Positions 1 through 8,977 are shown, counted from the stretch's first letter. The stretch is DNA of 64,000 nucleotides from RGIG1681 sp045594425 (GCA_045594425.1 JAZNYK010000013.1:127523-191522); one strand, 5' to 3'. Numbers and translations are program-made. The notes: a model not told the origin generated them from the sequence alone.

Positions 1-53
1 ACCATTAGCACGGCTAACATGATTCCACATAAAAATTTTGATATCTTCTTCAT
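1..53 (-). CDS. 5' end of an exported protein (partial)
   Basis: Only the first 17 codons lie in the window; the rest continues past position 1. They read MKKISKFLCGIMLAVLM: two lysines followed by a hydrophobic run, typical of the n- and h-regions of a Sec signal peptide. A G-rich ribosome binding site (GGGGG, 5 nt before the ATG) supports the start. The mature protein is not visible, so no function can be given. It is transcribed away from transketolase, on the same strand. Confidence 0.55.
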   Translation of the reverse strand, partial: MKKISKFLCGIMLAVLM

Positions 54-180
54 AAAAACCCCCACTTTCAGAGATAAAAATACTATAGTTTAATAGTAAA
101 TATTTTTACTAAAATTGTAAACCAAATTGCACCAAAATATACAAAATATGTGAGAATAAATGACAAAAAATTCAAAAAAT

Positions 181-207
181 AAAAGCACTTATTGAAGTGC
201 TTTTTTA
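181..207 (-). terminator. Intrinsic terminator of tkt
   Basis: A 10-bp stem, AAAAGCACTT with AAGTGCTTTT around an ATTG loop, begins directly after the tkt stop codon. It is followed on the minus strand by a T-rich tract. Confidence 0.85.
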
Positions 208-2130
208 TTATTTTATTTTTTTAGCGATTTGTTTTAACACGTTTTCTTTGCTAAATCCAGCATTTACGTAAACTTCTGAACCTTTTCCACTGGTTTGATA
301 ATCAGTCACATTAACAAGCAATCCATTTTCACCAACATATTTGTGCCACATCATGTCGTTTGATGCTTCAATAGCAACTTTTAAAACTGGCGATTTAACT
401 CTGATTTTTGATTTGTAAGTTTTGTCTTGACTTGCAAAAAGGCTTTCGCATGGCATTGAAATAACTCTAGCACCAATGGTTTCAAGTTCTTTTGCAACAT
501 TTACGGCAAGTTCAACTTCTTTTCCTGTTGCAAAAATTTCAATTTGTGGTTTTGTTTTTGTTTCAAAAATCACATATGCGCCTTTTTCAGCATCTTCAAG
601 GGTCACGCCTTCAAATTTTGCAAGTTTAGATTTTGTTAAAACAAGAGCAGTTGGCTTTTTCTGTTCAACAAAGAACTTATATGCTGCAACCATTTCAACT
701 TCGTTTGCTGGTCTGAAAACATTTAAACCAACAAGGCTTCTGATTTGAGAAAGTTGTTCAATTGGTTGATGGGTTGGACCGTCTTCGCCAATATCAATTG
801 AGTCATGTGTAAACACTGAAAGGACTGGAGCATTCATCATTGCACGCATTTTTAATGCAGGAAGCATATAGTTTGAAAATGCCATAAATGTGCTATCAAA
901 AACTCTGAATCCACCATAAAGAGCCATTGCGTTGCAAATTGAACCCATTGCGTGTTCACGAATTCCAAAATGAATGTTTCTGCCGGCTCTGTTATCAGCG
1001 GAAAAATATTCAGATTTTGAAATCACTGCTTTTGTTGATGGTCCAACATCGGCGGTTCCACCAAAAAAGTTAAAGTTTTCTTCTAATGCATTTAAAACCA
1101 ATCCAGAAAGGTCCCTGCCGGCTTGTTCTGGAAGTTTTGAAAGTTGGTTTAACAAGGTGTTATAGTTAAATTGTTTTGGAACCAAAAATTTCTTTAAAGA
1201 TTCTTTGTTAATTGTTGCATTGTTGTTCCAGTTTTCGATTGCTGGTTTGTTTCTGATGATTGCCTCGTGACAAAAATCATATACATCTTGAGGGACAAAG
1301 AAACTTTCAGCAACAGAAAGGCTTTGTTTAAAAGCAACAAGTTCTTCCGCTGGAAGTGGGTAAGCGTGAGATTTTTCTGTGCCTTGCTTGCTTGTTCCAA
1401 TACCAATAATTGTTTTGAAAATAATGATAGTTGGTTTGTTTGATTTTTTTGCTTTTGCAATTGCTTTTGAACAAGCGTTATAATCATGACCATTTTTAAC
1501 GTCAATTGTGTTCCAGCCCATTGCTTCAAATTTTGCTTTAACATCTTCTTTGTTTGCAAGTGTTCTTGCACCATCAATTGTGATGTTGTTGTCATCATAA
1601 AGCAAAATAAGTTTGTTTAAACCAAGTGTTCCAGCAAGTGAGCAAGCCTCAACTGCAACACCTTCCATCAAACATCCATCACCAGCATAGCAATATGTGT
1701 AGTTGTTAAAAACCTTTGGATAAAGATTGTTTGCCTTTGCTTCTGCAAGAGCAAAACCAACAGCATTGGCAACTCCTTGACCAAGTGGACCAGTTGTTGT
1801 TTCAGCACCAGGAACAATGCCGAATTCTGGATGACCTGGAGTTTTTGAACCACATTTTCTAAAGTTTTTTAAGTCGTCAATAGAAATGTCGTAACCAAAC
1901 AAATGCAAAAGTGAATAATACATCGCACTTGTGTGTCCAGCAGATAAAACAAATCTATCTCTGCCCGCCCAGTTTGGGTTTGTTTGGTCAAATACCAAAT
2001 GGTCGTGAAAAAGTGCAAGCATAACTGAACTTGCTCCAAGTGCAGAACCTGTGTGACCAGATTTTGCATTTGAAATTGTTTCGGCGGTTAATGATTTAAA
2101 ATAATTTAAAGATTTTTCAACAATTTCCAT
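208..2130 (-). CDS. tkt: Transketolase
   Basis: Thiamine-diphosphate enzyme of the non-oxidative pentose phosphate pathway. It moves two-carbon units between ketose and aldose phosphates in the cytosol. The 640-residue length is close to the family norm (about 660). Family landmarks are present: the N-terminal GHTGSALGAS and SAGHTS segments, TTTGPLGQG, the TPP/metal motif starting GDGCLMEG, and the pyrimidine-domain segments GIREHAMG and HDSIDIGEDGPTHQP. The reading frame is open 17 codons further upstream, but that would overlap the preceding gene. The ATG at 2130 has AAGGAG 7 nt before it and fits the family N-terminus. It lies 10 bp downstream of the RNA methyltransferase gene on the same strand, so the two are probably one transcript. 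Confidence 0.95.
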   Translation of the reverse strand: MEIVEKSLNYFKSLTAETISNAKSGHTGSALGASSVMLALFHDHLVFDQTNPNWAGRDRFVLSAGHTSAMYYSLLHLFGYDISIDDLKNFRKCGSKTPGHPEFGIVPGAETTTGPLGQGVANAVGFALAEAKANNLYPKVFNNYTYCYAGDGCLMEGVAVEACSLAGTLGLNKLILLYDDNNITIDGARTLANKEDVKAKFEAMGWNTIDVKNGHDYNACSKAIAKAKKSNKPTIIIFKTIIGIGTSKQGTEKSHAYPLPAEELVAFKQSLSVAESFFVPQDVYDFCHEAIIRNKPAIENWNNNATINKESLKKFLVPKQFNYNTLLNQLSKLPEQAGRDLSGLVLNALEENFNFFGGTADVGPSTKAVISKSEYFSADNRAGRNIHFGIREHAMGSICNAMALYGGFRVFDSTFMAFSNYMLPALKMRAMMNAPVLSVFTHDSIDIGEDGPTHQPIEQLSQIRSLVGLNVFRPANEVEMVAAYKFFVEQKKPTALVLTKSKLAKFEGVTLEDAEKGAYVIFETKTKPQIEIFATGKEVELAVNVAKELETIGARVISMPCESLFASQDKTYKSKIRVKSPVLKVAIEASNDMMWHKYVGENGLLVNVTDYQTSGKGSEVYVNAGFSKENVLKQIAKKIK

Positions 2131-2140
2131 AAACAACTCC

Positions 2141-3016
2141 TTATTGTTTTTTGTTTCCAAATTTTTGAAGGCCAGCCTCATAAGATACTAGTGTTGAAGC
2201 AAAGCCAACATTTAAACTTTCAACAGAACCGAGCATTGGAATAATAATGCTTTCAGAACAAGAAAGTTTGCGCCAAGAATCAGAAATACCCGTGTGTTCG
2301 TTTCCTGAAATAATTGCAATTCTTCCGGAATAATCAATTTCACGATAACTCTTTTTTGCTTGAAGGTCAGTAACAACGCATTTAAAGTTTTGTTTTTCAA
2401 GCCATGCTTGAACATCACTTATTTCTGCTTCAAGAACAGGCAACATAAAACTTGCACCAAGACTAGAGCGAACAAGTCTGCTGTTTGAAAGCCTTGCTTG
2501 CTTGTTTGTGACAATTGCAAAATCTCCACCTGCACAATCAAATGAACGCAAAATCGCACCAATGTTTCCTGGTTGTTCAAGACCATCCATAACAATTGCC
2601 AAAATGTTGGTTTTGTTTTTAATTAGATTTTCGATATCTGCAAGGGTGTAAACAGGAAGTTCTGCTACAATAAAATATTCATCAAATCCATCACGGTCAC
2701 TAATCTTTTTGCAGGCTTTTTCTGAAATAGCATAACTTTTTTGAGCGTATTTTGCCATTTTTGCGATTTTTTGCAAATTTTCTTCAGTTATTTTACCGTT
2801 TTCAAGTTTGTCTGAATTATAAAAGAAGTGTGTAACTTTTAACTTTTTTTCAATAAGTTTTTCAACAGCCCAAAGCCCTTCACAAACAAAAAGTTTTTTG
2901 TCTTTGCATTTGTTGTCAACCAAACTTTTTGCAAGTTGAACTTCGTCTGATGAGATTCCACAAATAGTGGAATTAAGTTTGATTTGTTGTTTTAATTTTT
3001 CTTGAATTTCACTCAT
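2141..3016 (-). CDS. TrmH/SpoU-family RNA 2'-O-ribose methyltransferase
   Basis: S-adenosylmethionine-dependent methyltransferase of the SPOUT superfamily, expected to modify rRNA or tRNA ribose. The 291 residues begin with a substrate-binding domain (about 1-120), which includes the LFVCEGLWAVEKLIE stretch usual for this group. The knotted catalytic domain shows the three SpoU motifs: PGNIGAILRSFDCAG, IISGNEHTGIS and IIPMLGSVESLNVGFA. The ATG at 3016 has GGAG 6 nt before it; a TTG 12 nt upstream is in frame but lies within the ribosome binding site. The exact target nucleotide cannot be inferred. It is probably cotranscribed with tkt. Confidence 0.88.
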   Translation of the reverse strand: MSEIQEKLKQQIKLNSTICGISSDEVQLAKSLVDNKCKDKKLFVCEGLWAVEKLIEKKLKVTHFFYNSDKLENGKITEENLQKIAKMAKYAQKSYAISEKACKKISDRDGFDEYFIVAELPVYTLADIENLIKNKTNILAIVMDGLEQPGNIGAILRSFDCAGGDFAIVTNKQARLSNSRLVRSSLGASFMLPVLEAEISDVQAWLEKQNFKCVVTDLQAKKSYREIDYSGRIAIISGNEHTGISDSWRKLSCSESIIIPMLGSVESLNVGFASTLVSYEAGLQKFGNKKQ

Positions 3017-3104
3017 AATTATCTCCAATTACAAGTGTATAACAACCAAAAAATTTTGTCAATTTTCTCTTGCTTAAAAAGCACTAGTTTTCAAAAAGTG
3101 TAAA

Positions 3105-3133
3105 TTGACATTGACGTATATGTGTGTTAAAAT
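3105..3133 (+). promoter_or_regulatory. Promoter of the PHP-domain gene
   Basis: TTGACA (3105-3110) and TAAAAT (3128-3133) are separated by 17 bp, just upstream of an AGGAG ribosome binding site. This is a near-consensus vegetative promoter. Confidence 0.7.
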
Positions 3134-3150
3134 AAAGTAGGAGTAAGCGT

Positions 3151-4431
3151 ATGAAAAAATATGATTTGATTGATTGGATGAGAAGAGCATATGAAAGAAC
3201 AGGTGGCAGAGGCGCTGAACTTGCGTTTATGTTTAATCCTGATGTTAATGATATGATTGACATTCATACGCACACCACATATTCTGATGGTGTTAAGTCA
3301 GTTCCTGAAATGGCATCGGATGCAGAGGCTGAAGGAGTTTCAGTTTATTCAGTCACCGACCATGATACAATCAAAGGTGAAATTCAACTTGTTATGGGAG
3401 AAGAAGACCTTGCAGATTATACTGGTGAGTTTGTTAATGGTGTTGAAATCACATCAAGGCTTGGCAAACGAAGAATTGAAATTTTGATTTATGGATATGA
3501 TGTTGAAAGAGCATCATATTTAATTGAAAATTATGATTTTCCATACCTAAACAGAAAATTTAAGATAAAAAGAAATATTTATAATTTGCAAAAGCGAATT
3601 GACACAGTAAATAGATTAGGGCTTACAGACAAAAAACTTTCACTTTCTGACTTTTTGTCGATTGACGTAAAAGGCAGAAGAGGTGAGCCAACAACAAAAA
3701 CATTTTCAGAACTTGGTATTGACGCAAATCAATATTGGAAGTTTGACACAATTGAATCAACTTTATCAAAAAAAGATATTCCACAAACCATAAAATATAA
3801 TGGAAAAGAATATCCTGTTAACTTTGACTACTTTAACTCAAAACTATTCAAATTTATTGTTCAAACAGAACAAGGCAGAGAATATCTTTCAAAATATCAA
3901 AACAAAGACGGACAACCAGTAACAAACTTTCCAGACTTTAATCGTCATGTTTTGCAAATCGATTCTGGAGATTTTTCGGTTGACGATGAAAAACTTTGGC
4001 CTAGTGTTAAAGAATGTTGTGAGTTTGCAAGAAAAACAGGTGGCGTTGCATTTTTGGCACACCCTTATGGTTATGGTCCAGAACAAGGTTTGCCAGAAGC
4101 AATTATTGCTGATTCAATCAAGGCAGGCATTGACGGCATTGAAGTTATGCATGGTTTTAATTCTGCAATAGAGGTTGAACAACTTTATAATTGCTGTTAT
4201 GAGTTTGGTTTGCTTATTTCAATGGGAAGTGATAGTCATGGCTATCAAAAAACCAGAGAGGGCAGAAACTACAGACTTGGTCACGCACCTGGAAAAAATG
4301 ACAAACTTGGCAGGGCAAACTATATTTATGAATTGCCACTAACCCTTCAAAATTTGCATTATATTGGGATGGGTAAATATAAAAACAAAAAATCATCGGC
4401 ATCTGAAAAACAACAGGGCTTTGGATTATAA
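3151..4431 (+). CDS. PHP-domain metal-dependent phosphoesterase
   Basis: The 426 residues carry a polymerase-and-histidinol-phosphatase (PHP) fold starting near residue 36. Metal-binding motifs are visible: IDIHTHTTYSDG (H39, H41), VTDHDT, FLAHP and GSDSHG. Such proteins hydrolyse phosphoesters, for instance nucleotide or sugar phosphates, with a multinuclear metal centre. The substrate is unknown. An insert of roughly 170 residues lies between the TDHD and AHP motifs, larger than in minimal PHP proteins. There is also a 35-residue N-terminal extension that includes the ERTGGRGAE stretch. The start is supported by AGGAG. The gene is monocistronic, bounded by its own promoter and terminator. 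Confidence 0.8.
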   Translation: MKKYDLIDWMRRAYERTGGRGAELAFMFNPDVNDMIDIHTHTTYSDGVKSVPEMASDAEAEGVSVYSVTDHDTIKGEIQLVMGEEDLADYTGEFVNGVEITSRLGKRRIEILIYGYDVERASYLIENYDFPYLNRKFKIKRNIYNLQKRIDTVNRLGLTDKKLSLSDFLSIDVKGRRGEPTTKTFSELGIDANQYWKFDTIESTLSKKDIPQTIKYNGKEYPVNFDYFNSKLFKFIVQTEQGREYLSKYQNKDGQPVTNFPDFNRHVLQIDSGDFSVDDEKLWPSVKECCEFARKTGGVAFLAHPYGYGPEQGLPEAIIADSIKAGIDGIEVMHGFNSAIEVEQLYNCCYEFGLLISMGSDSHGYQKTREGRNYRLGHAPGKNDKLGRANYIYELPLTLQNLHYIGMGKYKNKKSSASEKQQGFGL

Positions 4432-4457
4432 AGGTCGCACAAAATGCGACTTTTTTC
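4432..4457 (+). terminator. Terminator after the PHP gene
   Basis: GTCGCA / TGCGAC stem with a CAAAA loop followed by six T residues. It starts right after the PHP stop codon. Confidence 0.8.
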
Positions 4458-4568
4458 TTTTTTATAAAAAAAAGTATAGTTACATTTTAATAATTTCTAT
4501 TTACAAAAACATATAATTGATATATAATATGAATTATATTAAATTATTTTAGGAGATTTTAAATTATT

Positions 4569-5933
4569 ATGGACCCGTGGAGTTATTTATCATCAAAAAC
4601 AGTTTTTGGAATGACTGACATTTTGTCAGTTGTGGCAGTGATTTTGTTATTGTTGTTATCTGCATTCTTTTCTGCGAGTGAAACGGCATTTTCATCTGTT
4701 AACACACTTCGCATAAAAACCTATGCAGAAGAAAAGGTTAAAGGTGCAAGACGTGCACAATATATTTGCGACCATTATGACAAGGCTCTTGCTTGTTTAT
4801 TGGTTGGAAACAACCTTGTTAATATTGCAAACACAACAATCTGTGCTTATATGTTTTCAAGATTTGTGTTAAACCCAACAATCGCTAACATTTTAAACAC
4901 TGTCATTATGACAATTGTTATTTTGATTTTTGGCGAAATTTTACCAAAAGCGTATGCAAAGCACAACTCAGAAAAATATGTCTTAAGGTTTAGTGGTGCT
5001 ATTTATGCATTTATGAAAATTATTTACATTGTTGCAGTTCCATTTTTTGCATTGCAAAAACTTGTTTTGAAAAATAAAGAAGTTCACAAAATCACAGAAG
5101 ATGAATTTGAAACTATTGTTGACACAATGGAAGACCAAGGTGTTATTGATAGTGAAAATGCAAGTATCATTCATGGTGCGTTAGATATTTCAGAAAAAAC
5201 CGTTTATGACATTTTTGTGCCAAGAGTTGATATGGTTGCTATTCCTGTGACAGCGTCTGTTGATGATATAAAAAAGATGTTTATTGAAAGTCAGTTTTCA
5301 AGAATCCCGGTTTATGAAGACGATAAAGATGATATCTTGGGTATTTTGAATTACAAAGACTTTATGATTGCTGAATATAACAAAGAAAAATTTGATATTC
5401 AAAAATTAATCAAACAACCACTCAAAGTTACAAAAACCATGAAGGTTGACGAACTTATGCGTATCATGCAAAAAGAAAAGAAACACATGGCTATTGTTTA
5501 TGATGAGTATGGTGGAACAAGTGGTCTTGTTACTATGGAAGACGCGTTAGAAGAAATGGTTGGTGAAATCTATGACGAACATGATGAAACAGAAGACGCT
5601 CCAATTATTAAAATTTCTGATGATAAATTTAGAGTTGACCCAGATATTGCCGTTGAAGACTTGTTTGAATATTTAAAAATTGAACACTTGCCAGAAACAA
5701 CATATCCTTCTGTTGGCGGAATTATTTATGAACTTTCAGAAACTCTTCCAGAAAAGGGAACCGTTGTAAAAATCACAGCAATAGATGATGTTTTAAATGA
5801 AAAGAATGAATATATTTCAATGATTGCGGACCTCACATTCACAGTTGAAAAGGTTGAGGATAACCGTATCCAAAAAGTTCTTTTAGAAGTCGCAAGACGT
5901 GAAGAATTAGAAAAAGATTCTAAAGAAGATTAA
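4569..5933 (+). CDS. CorC/HlyC-family CBS-domain membrane protein
   Basis: 454-residue member of the CNNM/CorC ('hemolysin C') family, linked to magnesium or cobalt export or homeostasis. The N-terminal DUF21/CNNM domain (about 15-190) has the SAFFSASETAFSS motif and several membrane segments, including FGEILPKAYAK. Two CBS domains follow (about 205-330; VPRVDMVAIPV, SRIPVYEDD, YDEYGGTSGLVTMED). A C-terminal CorC_HlyC transporter-associated domain (about 350-440) ends the protein. An AGGAG lies 13 nt before the ATG, longer than usual, so an upstream ATT codon cannot be fully excluded as start. It converges on the VanZ-like gene across a shared terminator. Confidence 0.88.
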   Translation: MDPWSYLSSKTVFGMTDILSVVAVILLLLLSAFFSASETAFSSVNTLRIKTYAEEKVKGARRAQYICDHYDKALACLLVGNNLVNIANTTICAYMFSRFVLNPTIANILNTVIMTIVILIFGEILPKAYAKHNSEKYVLRFSGAIYAFMKIIYIVAVPFFALQKLVLKNKEVHKITEDEFETIVDTMEDQGVIDSENASIIHGALDISEKTVYDIFVPRVDMVAIPVTASVDDIKKMFIESQFSRIPVYEDDKDDILGILNYKDFMIAEYNKEKFDIQKLIKQPLKVTKTMKVDELMRIMQKEKKHMAIVYDEYGGTSGLVTMEDALEEMVGEIYDEHDETEDAPIIKISDDKFRVDPDIAVEDLFEYLKIEHLPETTYPSVGGIIYELSETLPEKGTVVKITAIDDVLNEKNEYISMIADLTFTVEKVEDNRIQKVLLEVARREELEKDSKED

Positions 5934-5934
5934 T

Positions 5935-5964
5935 AAAAAACACGGAAATTATCCGTGTTTTTTG
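5935..5964. terminator. Bidirectional terminator
   Basis: Stem AAACACGGA / TCCGTGTTT with A- and T-tracts on the two sides. It serves the CorC-type gene on the plus strand and the VanZ-like gene on the minus strand. The same arm sequence (ACACGGA) recurs in the terminator near 7293. Confidence 0.85.
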
Positions 5965-6473
5965 TTTGTTTTAAATGCTCCAAACTTTAATAACAAGTTG
6001 CAGTATATCGCTGAAATAAGTCCGCTTATGGTGTTAAATAAAATGTCAGAAAGTTCGGTGTTTCGGTGAATTGGAAGCACCCATTGATATATTTCAATAA
6101 AAAGGCTTATTGAAAGTGCGAGCAAAATAGTTTTAATAAACTTGTGTTTTTCACAAAAAGTATAAACCAAATATCCCACAGGGAAAAGCAAAAACAAGTT
6201 AATCAAAGCATTGGTTTTTGAAAAACTGAACCATAAAAAATAAAGCGAAAACCAGTTACCTGAAAAATTGAAAGAAATATTTAATGTGTTGTTTTTTAAA
6301 CTGACCTTTCCAGCGGTTCCAACAAACAGCAAAAACAAATATATAACAAACAAAATAGAAAGGCTCCATTTGAGCGTCCTTGGTTTGTGCTTTAATGCAA
6401 ACACGAGTGTTGTTGGCAAAATTAGCATAAAAAACACAACAAGAGTTAATGCAAAATAAAGATTTATAGTCAT
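5949..6473 (-). CDS. VanZ-like membrane protein
   Basis: Integral membrane protein of 174 residues with about five transmembrane helices. The second half resembles the VanZ fold: NLFLLFPVGYLVY, SISLFIEIYQ and RNTELSDILFNTISG. VanZ-like proteins are widespread in Bacillota. Some give teicoplanin resistance, but most have no known role, and none can be assigned here. A GTG at 6482 and an ATG at 6476 are also in frame. The ATG at 6473 is preferred because AGGTG lies 6 nt before it. Confidence 0.8.
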   Translation of the reverse strand: MTINLYFALTLVVFFMLILPTTLVFALKHKPRTLKWSLSILFVIYLFLLFVGTAGKVSLKNNTLNISFNFSGNWFSLYFLWFSFSKTNALINLFLLFPVGYLVYTFCEKHKFIKTILLALSISLFIEIYQWVLPIHRNTELSDILFNTISGLISAIYCNLLLKFGAFKTNKKHG

Positions 6474-6572
6474 CATGTTCACCTGTATTTATTATACACA
6501 AAATTGCAATATTGGGTAAATTTTATTCTGCAATTTTTTTATATTATGCTAAAATGTTTTTGGAGGATACTT

Positions 6573-6824
6573 ATGGAAGAAATTAAAGCAGGTGTATATA
6601 AACATTTTAAAGGACGTTTCAGCAACGTTATTGGTGTTGCAAAACATTCAGACAGAGAAGAAATGTTGGTTATTTATAAAGGGCTTAACGATGGTGGGCT
6701 TTATGCTAGACCAGTTGAATCATTTTTAGATATTGTTGATGACAAACAAGGAAACAAGGTTCCAAGATTTGCTCCAGCAACAGAAACGGAACTTGAACAA
6801 CTCAAAAAAGACGGTCTTATTTAA
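6573..6824 (+). CDS. DUF1653-family protein
   Basis: Small soluble protein of 83 residues matching the DUF1653 pattern: a GxYKHFKGRFSNVIGVAKH opening, LVIYKGL in the middle, the ARPVESF segment and a VPRFAP end. The function of this family is unknown. The ATG at 6573 has TGGAGG 6 nt before it. The frame extends upstream through a hydrophobic, AT-rich stretch that is unlikely to be coding. A related gene follows 94 bp downstream with its own ribosome binding site. Confidence 0.82.
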   Translation: MEEIKAGVYKHFKGRFSNVIGVAKHSDREEMLVIYKGLNDGGLYARPVESFLDIVDDKQGNKVPRFAPATETELEQLKKDGLI

Positions 6825-6918
6825 ATTTTGAAAATTTTAGTTATTAATTTATAAAAAACTATTCCATAATTAAAAATATTGTGTTAAAATATTTATAATA
6901 TGTGGGGAGGGAGTTTTT

Positions 6919-7281
6919 ATGGAAAATGTAAGAGGATATAGCGATTATAAAGTGTTGCCAGGTATCTACAAATCACCAAACGGTAGATATGTTGATGTTT
7001 TTTGTGTGGCTTGGGATACTTCAAGAGATGGAAAAAAAGTGGTTGTTTACACAGGTCTTGAAGACAAGATTCAATATGCAAGTGATTTTAAGTGGTTTGA
7101 TTTAAGCACTCAAAAATCACCAAGACAACAAAGATTTGTTGAAGCAACAAAAGAAGAAATTGATGAACTTGTTGCACAAAATATGGTAACAAAACAAATG
7201 TTATCTGACATTGCTTATAGACGTGCTGCAAAAAAATACACTGGCAGAACTGATGAATATCAACCACAAAGAGTTCAATAA
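6919..7281 (+). CDS. DUF1653-like protein, longer paralogue
   Basis: Protein of 120 residues that looks like a diverged copy of the upstream DUF1653 protein. It has LPGIYKSPNGRYVDVFCVAWD at the N-terminus, VVVYTGLEDKIQYA in the middle and QQRFVEATKEEIDEL at the position of the RF end. A lysine- and arginine-rich tail of about 25 residues follows (RRAAKKYTGR). A strong GGGAGGGAG ribosome binding site precedes the ATG. Function unknown. A tandem pair of DUF1653-type genes suggests duplication within this lineage. Confidence 0.72.
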   Translation: MENVRGYSDYKVLPGIYKSPNGRYVDVFCVAWDTSRDGKKVVVYTGLEDKIQYASDFKWFDLSTQKSPRQQRFVEATKEEIDELVAQNMVTKQMLSDIAYRRAAKKYTGRTDEYQPQRVQ

Positions 7282-7292
7282 TTAGCAAAAAT

Positions 7293-7320
7293 AAAAAACA
7301 CGGAAGTTCCGTGTTTTTTT
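7293..7320. terminator. Bidirectional terminator
   Basis: Near-perfect palindrome AAAACACGGAA / TTCCGTGTTTT with T-tracts both ways, between the convergent DUF1653-like gene and the hypothetical gene on the minus strand. Confidence 0.85.
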
Positions 7321-7331
7321 GTTTTAAAAAT

Positions 7332-8729
7332 TTATTGCAATGAACTTGAGTTTGTAAGTGCAACATAGTTTGCAACATCTTCTTTGTTTTGTGCCTTAAT
7401 TTTTTTGTCAAGAATTGATTTCTTATCTTCATCTTTTTCAGGGTCACCATTAAGCACAATGTCTGCACCCTTTTCAAGACCAGCATCAAGTTCTTTTTGT
7501 TTAACCATTTCTTTAATAAGGTCAGCAATTTCTCTGCGGGCAACGTTTTTAAAGTTGATTCTTTCGTCATCTGCAAGCAGATTTTCATAAGATGCATTAT
7601 ATTCTTTTGGTAATGCACCAACTGTTCTTGCTTGAGCCCTCCAGTGATTGTAATAAATTGAAGCACATTTTTCAAGGTCTTCAAAGGTGAGTTCACTTTT
7701 TCCTTTTAAAATAGGTGCGACTTCAGATTTGAAAGTTGCTTTAAAGTTTGCATATCTAGCAAAATCTGTTTTGTTTTGTTGTTCAAGCAAATCTTTAATG
7801 CTTATAAGTTTTTCAAGATATGCTGGGTTTAGTCCAGATGCAATTGATTTATCCTTAAAGAGTTCTTCAATTGCTCTAACAACAATCGATCTGTTTAATG
7901 CCAAAATGTTTGGTTGGAAGGTTAGTTCTTTTGAAATAGAAACAATTTGAGCACGGTCTTTGTCTTTTTCATTGTTTGTTTCTGACTTAACCAAAAGATG
8001 TTCATAAGGGAATAATAATCTAACGTCAGCCCAACTATGTTCACGTTCCATCCATTCAATGTGAACGTCATGAGCCATGTTTTCAAAAACTTCAAAAATT
8101 TGTTCTTTTGTGCCCTCAAGTTCGCCATTTTCAACACATTTTTTTACAAGGCAAAGTGCAAATTTTGCAGCATCGAGGTTAGCATCTTGCCATTTTTTTG
8201 TTAATGCTTCAAATGGAACTCTGATAAGGTCAAATTGAACTTCTTCAACTATTTCAGTTATTTCTTTTTTTGAACCATCTGGTTGTTCTTCCTCTCTTTT
8301 AACTTCAACAGGAACTATTCTAAACAACTTTTTTGGGTTTTCTTTTTTTGGTGCGTTTGGGTCAATTCCATAATGCTTAAAAATTAAATTGTTTTGTTCT
8401 TCTTCGCTTAAGTGAGGATATTGTTTTTTTATAACAGGCAAAAATAGTTTTTGGTATGTTTCAAATAAATTATTTTCATCAATGTTTTCAAACTCTTTTC
8501 TATGAGCAAGCACAATTTCTGTAAATTTTTTATCTTTAACTGCTCTAAAGTGTTGATAGTCTGGACCTTTTTCGTTAATAAGGTTTTGTTTCCAGTCCTC
8601 ATGAAGACACTTACTGGTGTTTTCTGAAAGTTTTAATAATTTGTCACCTTCTGGAGAGTTGAACATTGCAAGCATTTGTTCATGATTTAAATATTTTGCT
8701 AGGTGTTCAAAAAATAGTGTATTTTTCAT
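7332..8729 (-). CDS. Hypothetical protein with an RyR-like motif
   Basis: Soluble, highly charged protein of 465 residues with no signal peptide or membrane segment. I do not recognise the whole protein. Residues 216-259 resemble the RyR domain seen in ryanodine receptors and in some bacterial and phage proteins: an AHxxHxxW core (MAHDVHIEW), then FPYEHL, then EKDKDR. The glycine-tryptophan part of that domain is altered to HSWAD. The region around residues 125-165 is lysine- and glutamate-rich and probably a linker. The C-terminus (about 385-465) is predicted helical. The ATG has AAGGAG 6 nt before it. Monocistronic. The RyR assignment rests on motif recognition only. Confidence 0.55.
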   Translation of the reverse strand: MKNTLFFEHLAKYLNHEQMLAMFNSPEGDKLLKLSENTSKCLHEDWKQNLINEKGPDYQHFRAVKDKKFTEIVLAHRKEFENIDENNLFETYQKLFLPVIKKQYPHLSEEEQNNLIFKHYGIDPNAPKKENPKKLFRIVPVEVKREEEQPDGSKKEITEIVEEVQFDLIRVPFEALTKKWQDANLDAAKFALCLVKKCVENGELEGTKEQIFEVFENMAHDVHIEWMEREHSWADVRLLFPYEHLLVKSETNNEKDKDRAQIVSISKELTFQPNILALNRSIVVRAIEELFKDKSIASGLNPAYLEKLISIKDLLEQQNKTDFARYANFKATFKSEVAPILKGKSELTFEDLEKCASIYYNHWRAQARTVGALPKEYNASYENLLADDERINFKNVARREIADLIKEMVKQKELDAGLEKGADIVLNGDPEKDEDKKSILDKKIKAQNKEDVANYVALTNSSSLQ

Positions 8730-8873
8730 AAAATGCTCCTTTTGTTGTTTTTATTATAGGATAGTTTAAATTTCAAAACAAACAATATTTTAAGAAAGTT
8801 TAAAAAACATCTGAATAAATCAAAATTTTTGTGCAATTTGAAAACTTTTTTAAAAAACTTTATAAAATAAATA

Positions 8874-8901
8874 TTGACATATATTGTTTTGGTGGTATTA
8901 T
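8874..8901 (+). promoter_or_regulatory. Promoter of the tyrS leader transcript
   Basis: TTGACA (8874-8879), a 16-bp spacer and TATTAT (8896-8901), the latter preceded by TGG (extended -10). It sits about 29 bp before the leader-peptide start codon. Confidence 0.8.
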
Positions 8902-8929
8902 AGATGTAATAACACAAAAGGAAAGGCAT

Positions 8930-8977
8930 ATGAAAATTGTTAATTTTTCAGTTTCATATTACTACTACTGCATATAA
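8930..8977 (+). CDS. tyrS leader peptide with four Tyr codons
   Basis: Fifteen-codon open reading frame, MKIVNFSVSYYYYCI, with an AAAGGAAAGG ribosome binding site just upstream. Codons 10-13 (8957-8968) are four consecutive tyrosine codons (TAT TAC TAC TAC), and tyrosyl-tRNA synthetase is the next long gene. The stop codon lies within the first RNA hairpin. In known leader-peptide attenuators, ribosome stalling at such codons when the charged tRNA is scarce changes the fold of the downstream RNA. The complementary segments required for that are present here (next entry). Too short for standard gene callers. Confidence 0.85.
   Translation: MKIVNFSVSYYYYCI

Noticed and set aside
92..109. AT-only inverted repeat TAGTAAA/TTTACTA near the window start
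   Set aside because: Short and AT-only; such palindromes are expected by chance in this base composition.
1194..1598. 134-codon minus-strand ORF inside transketolase
   Set aside because: Different frame of a strongly conserved enzyme; the composition (Q/L/K-rich) is typical of a frame-shifted shadow.
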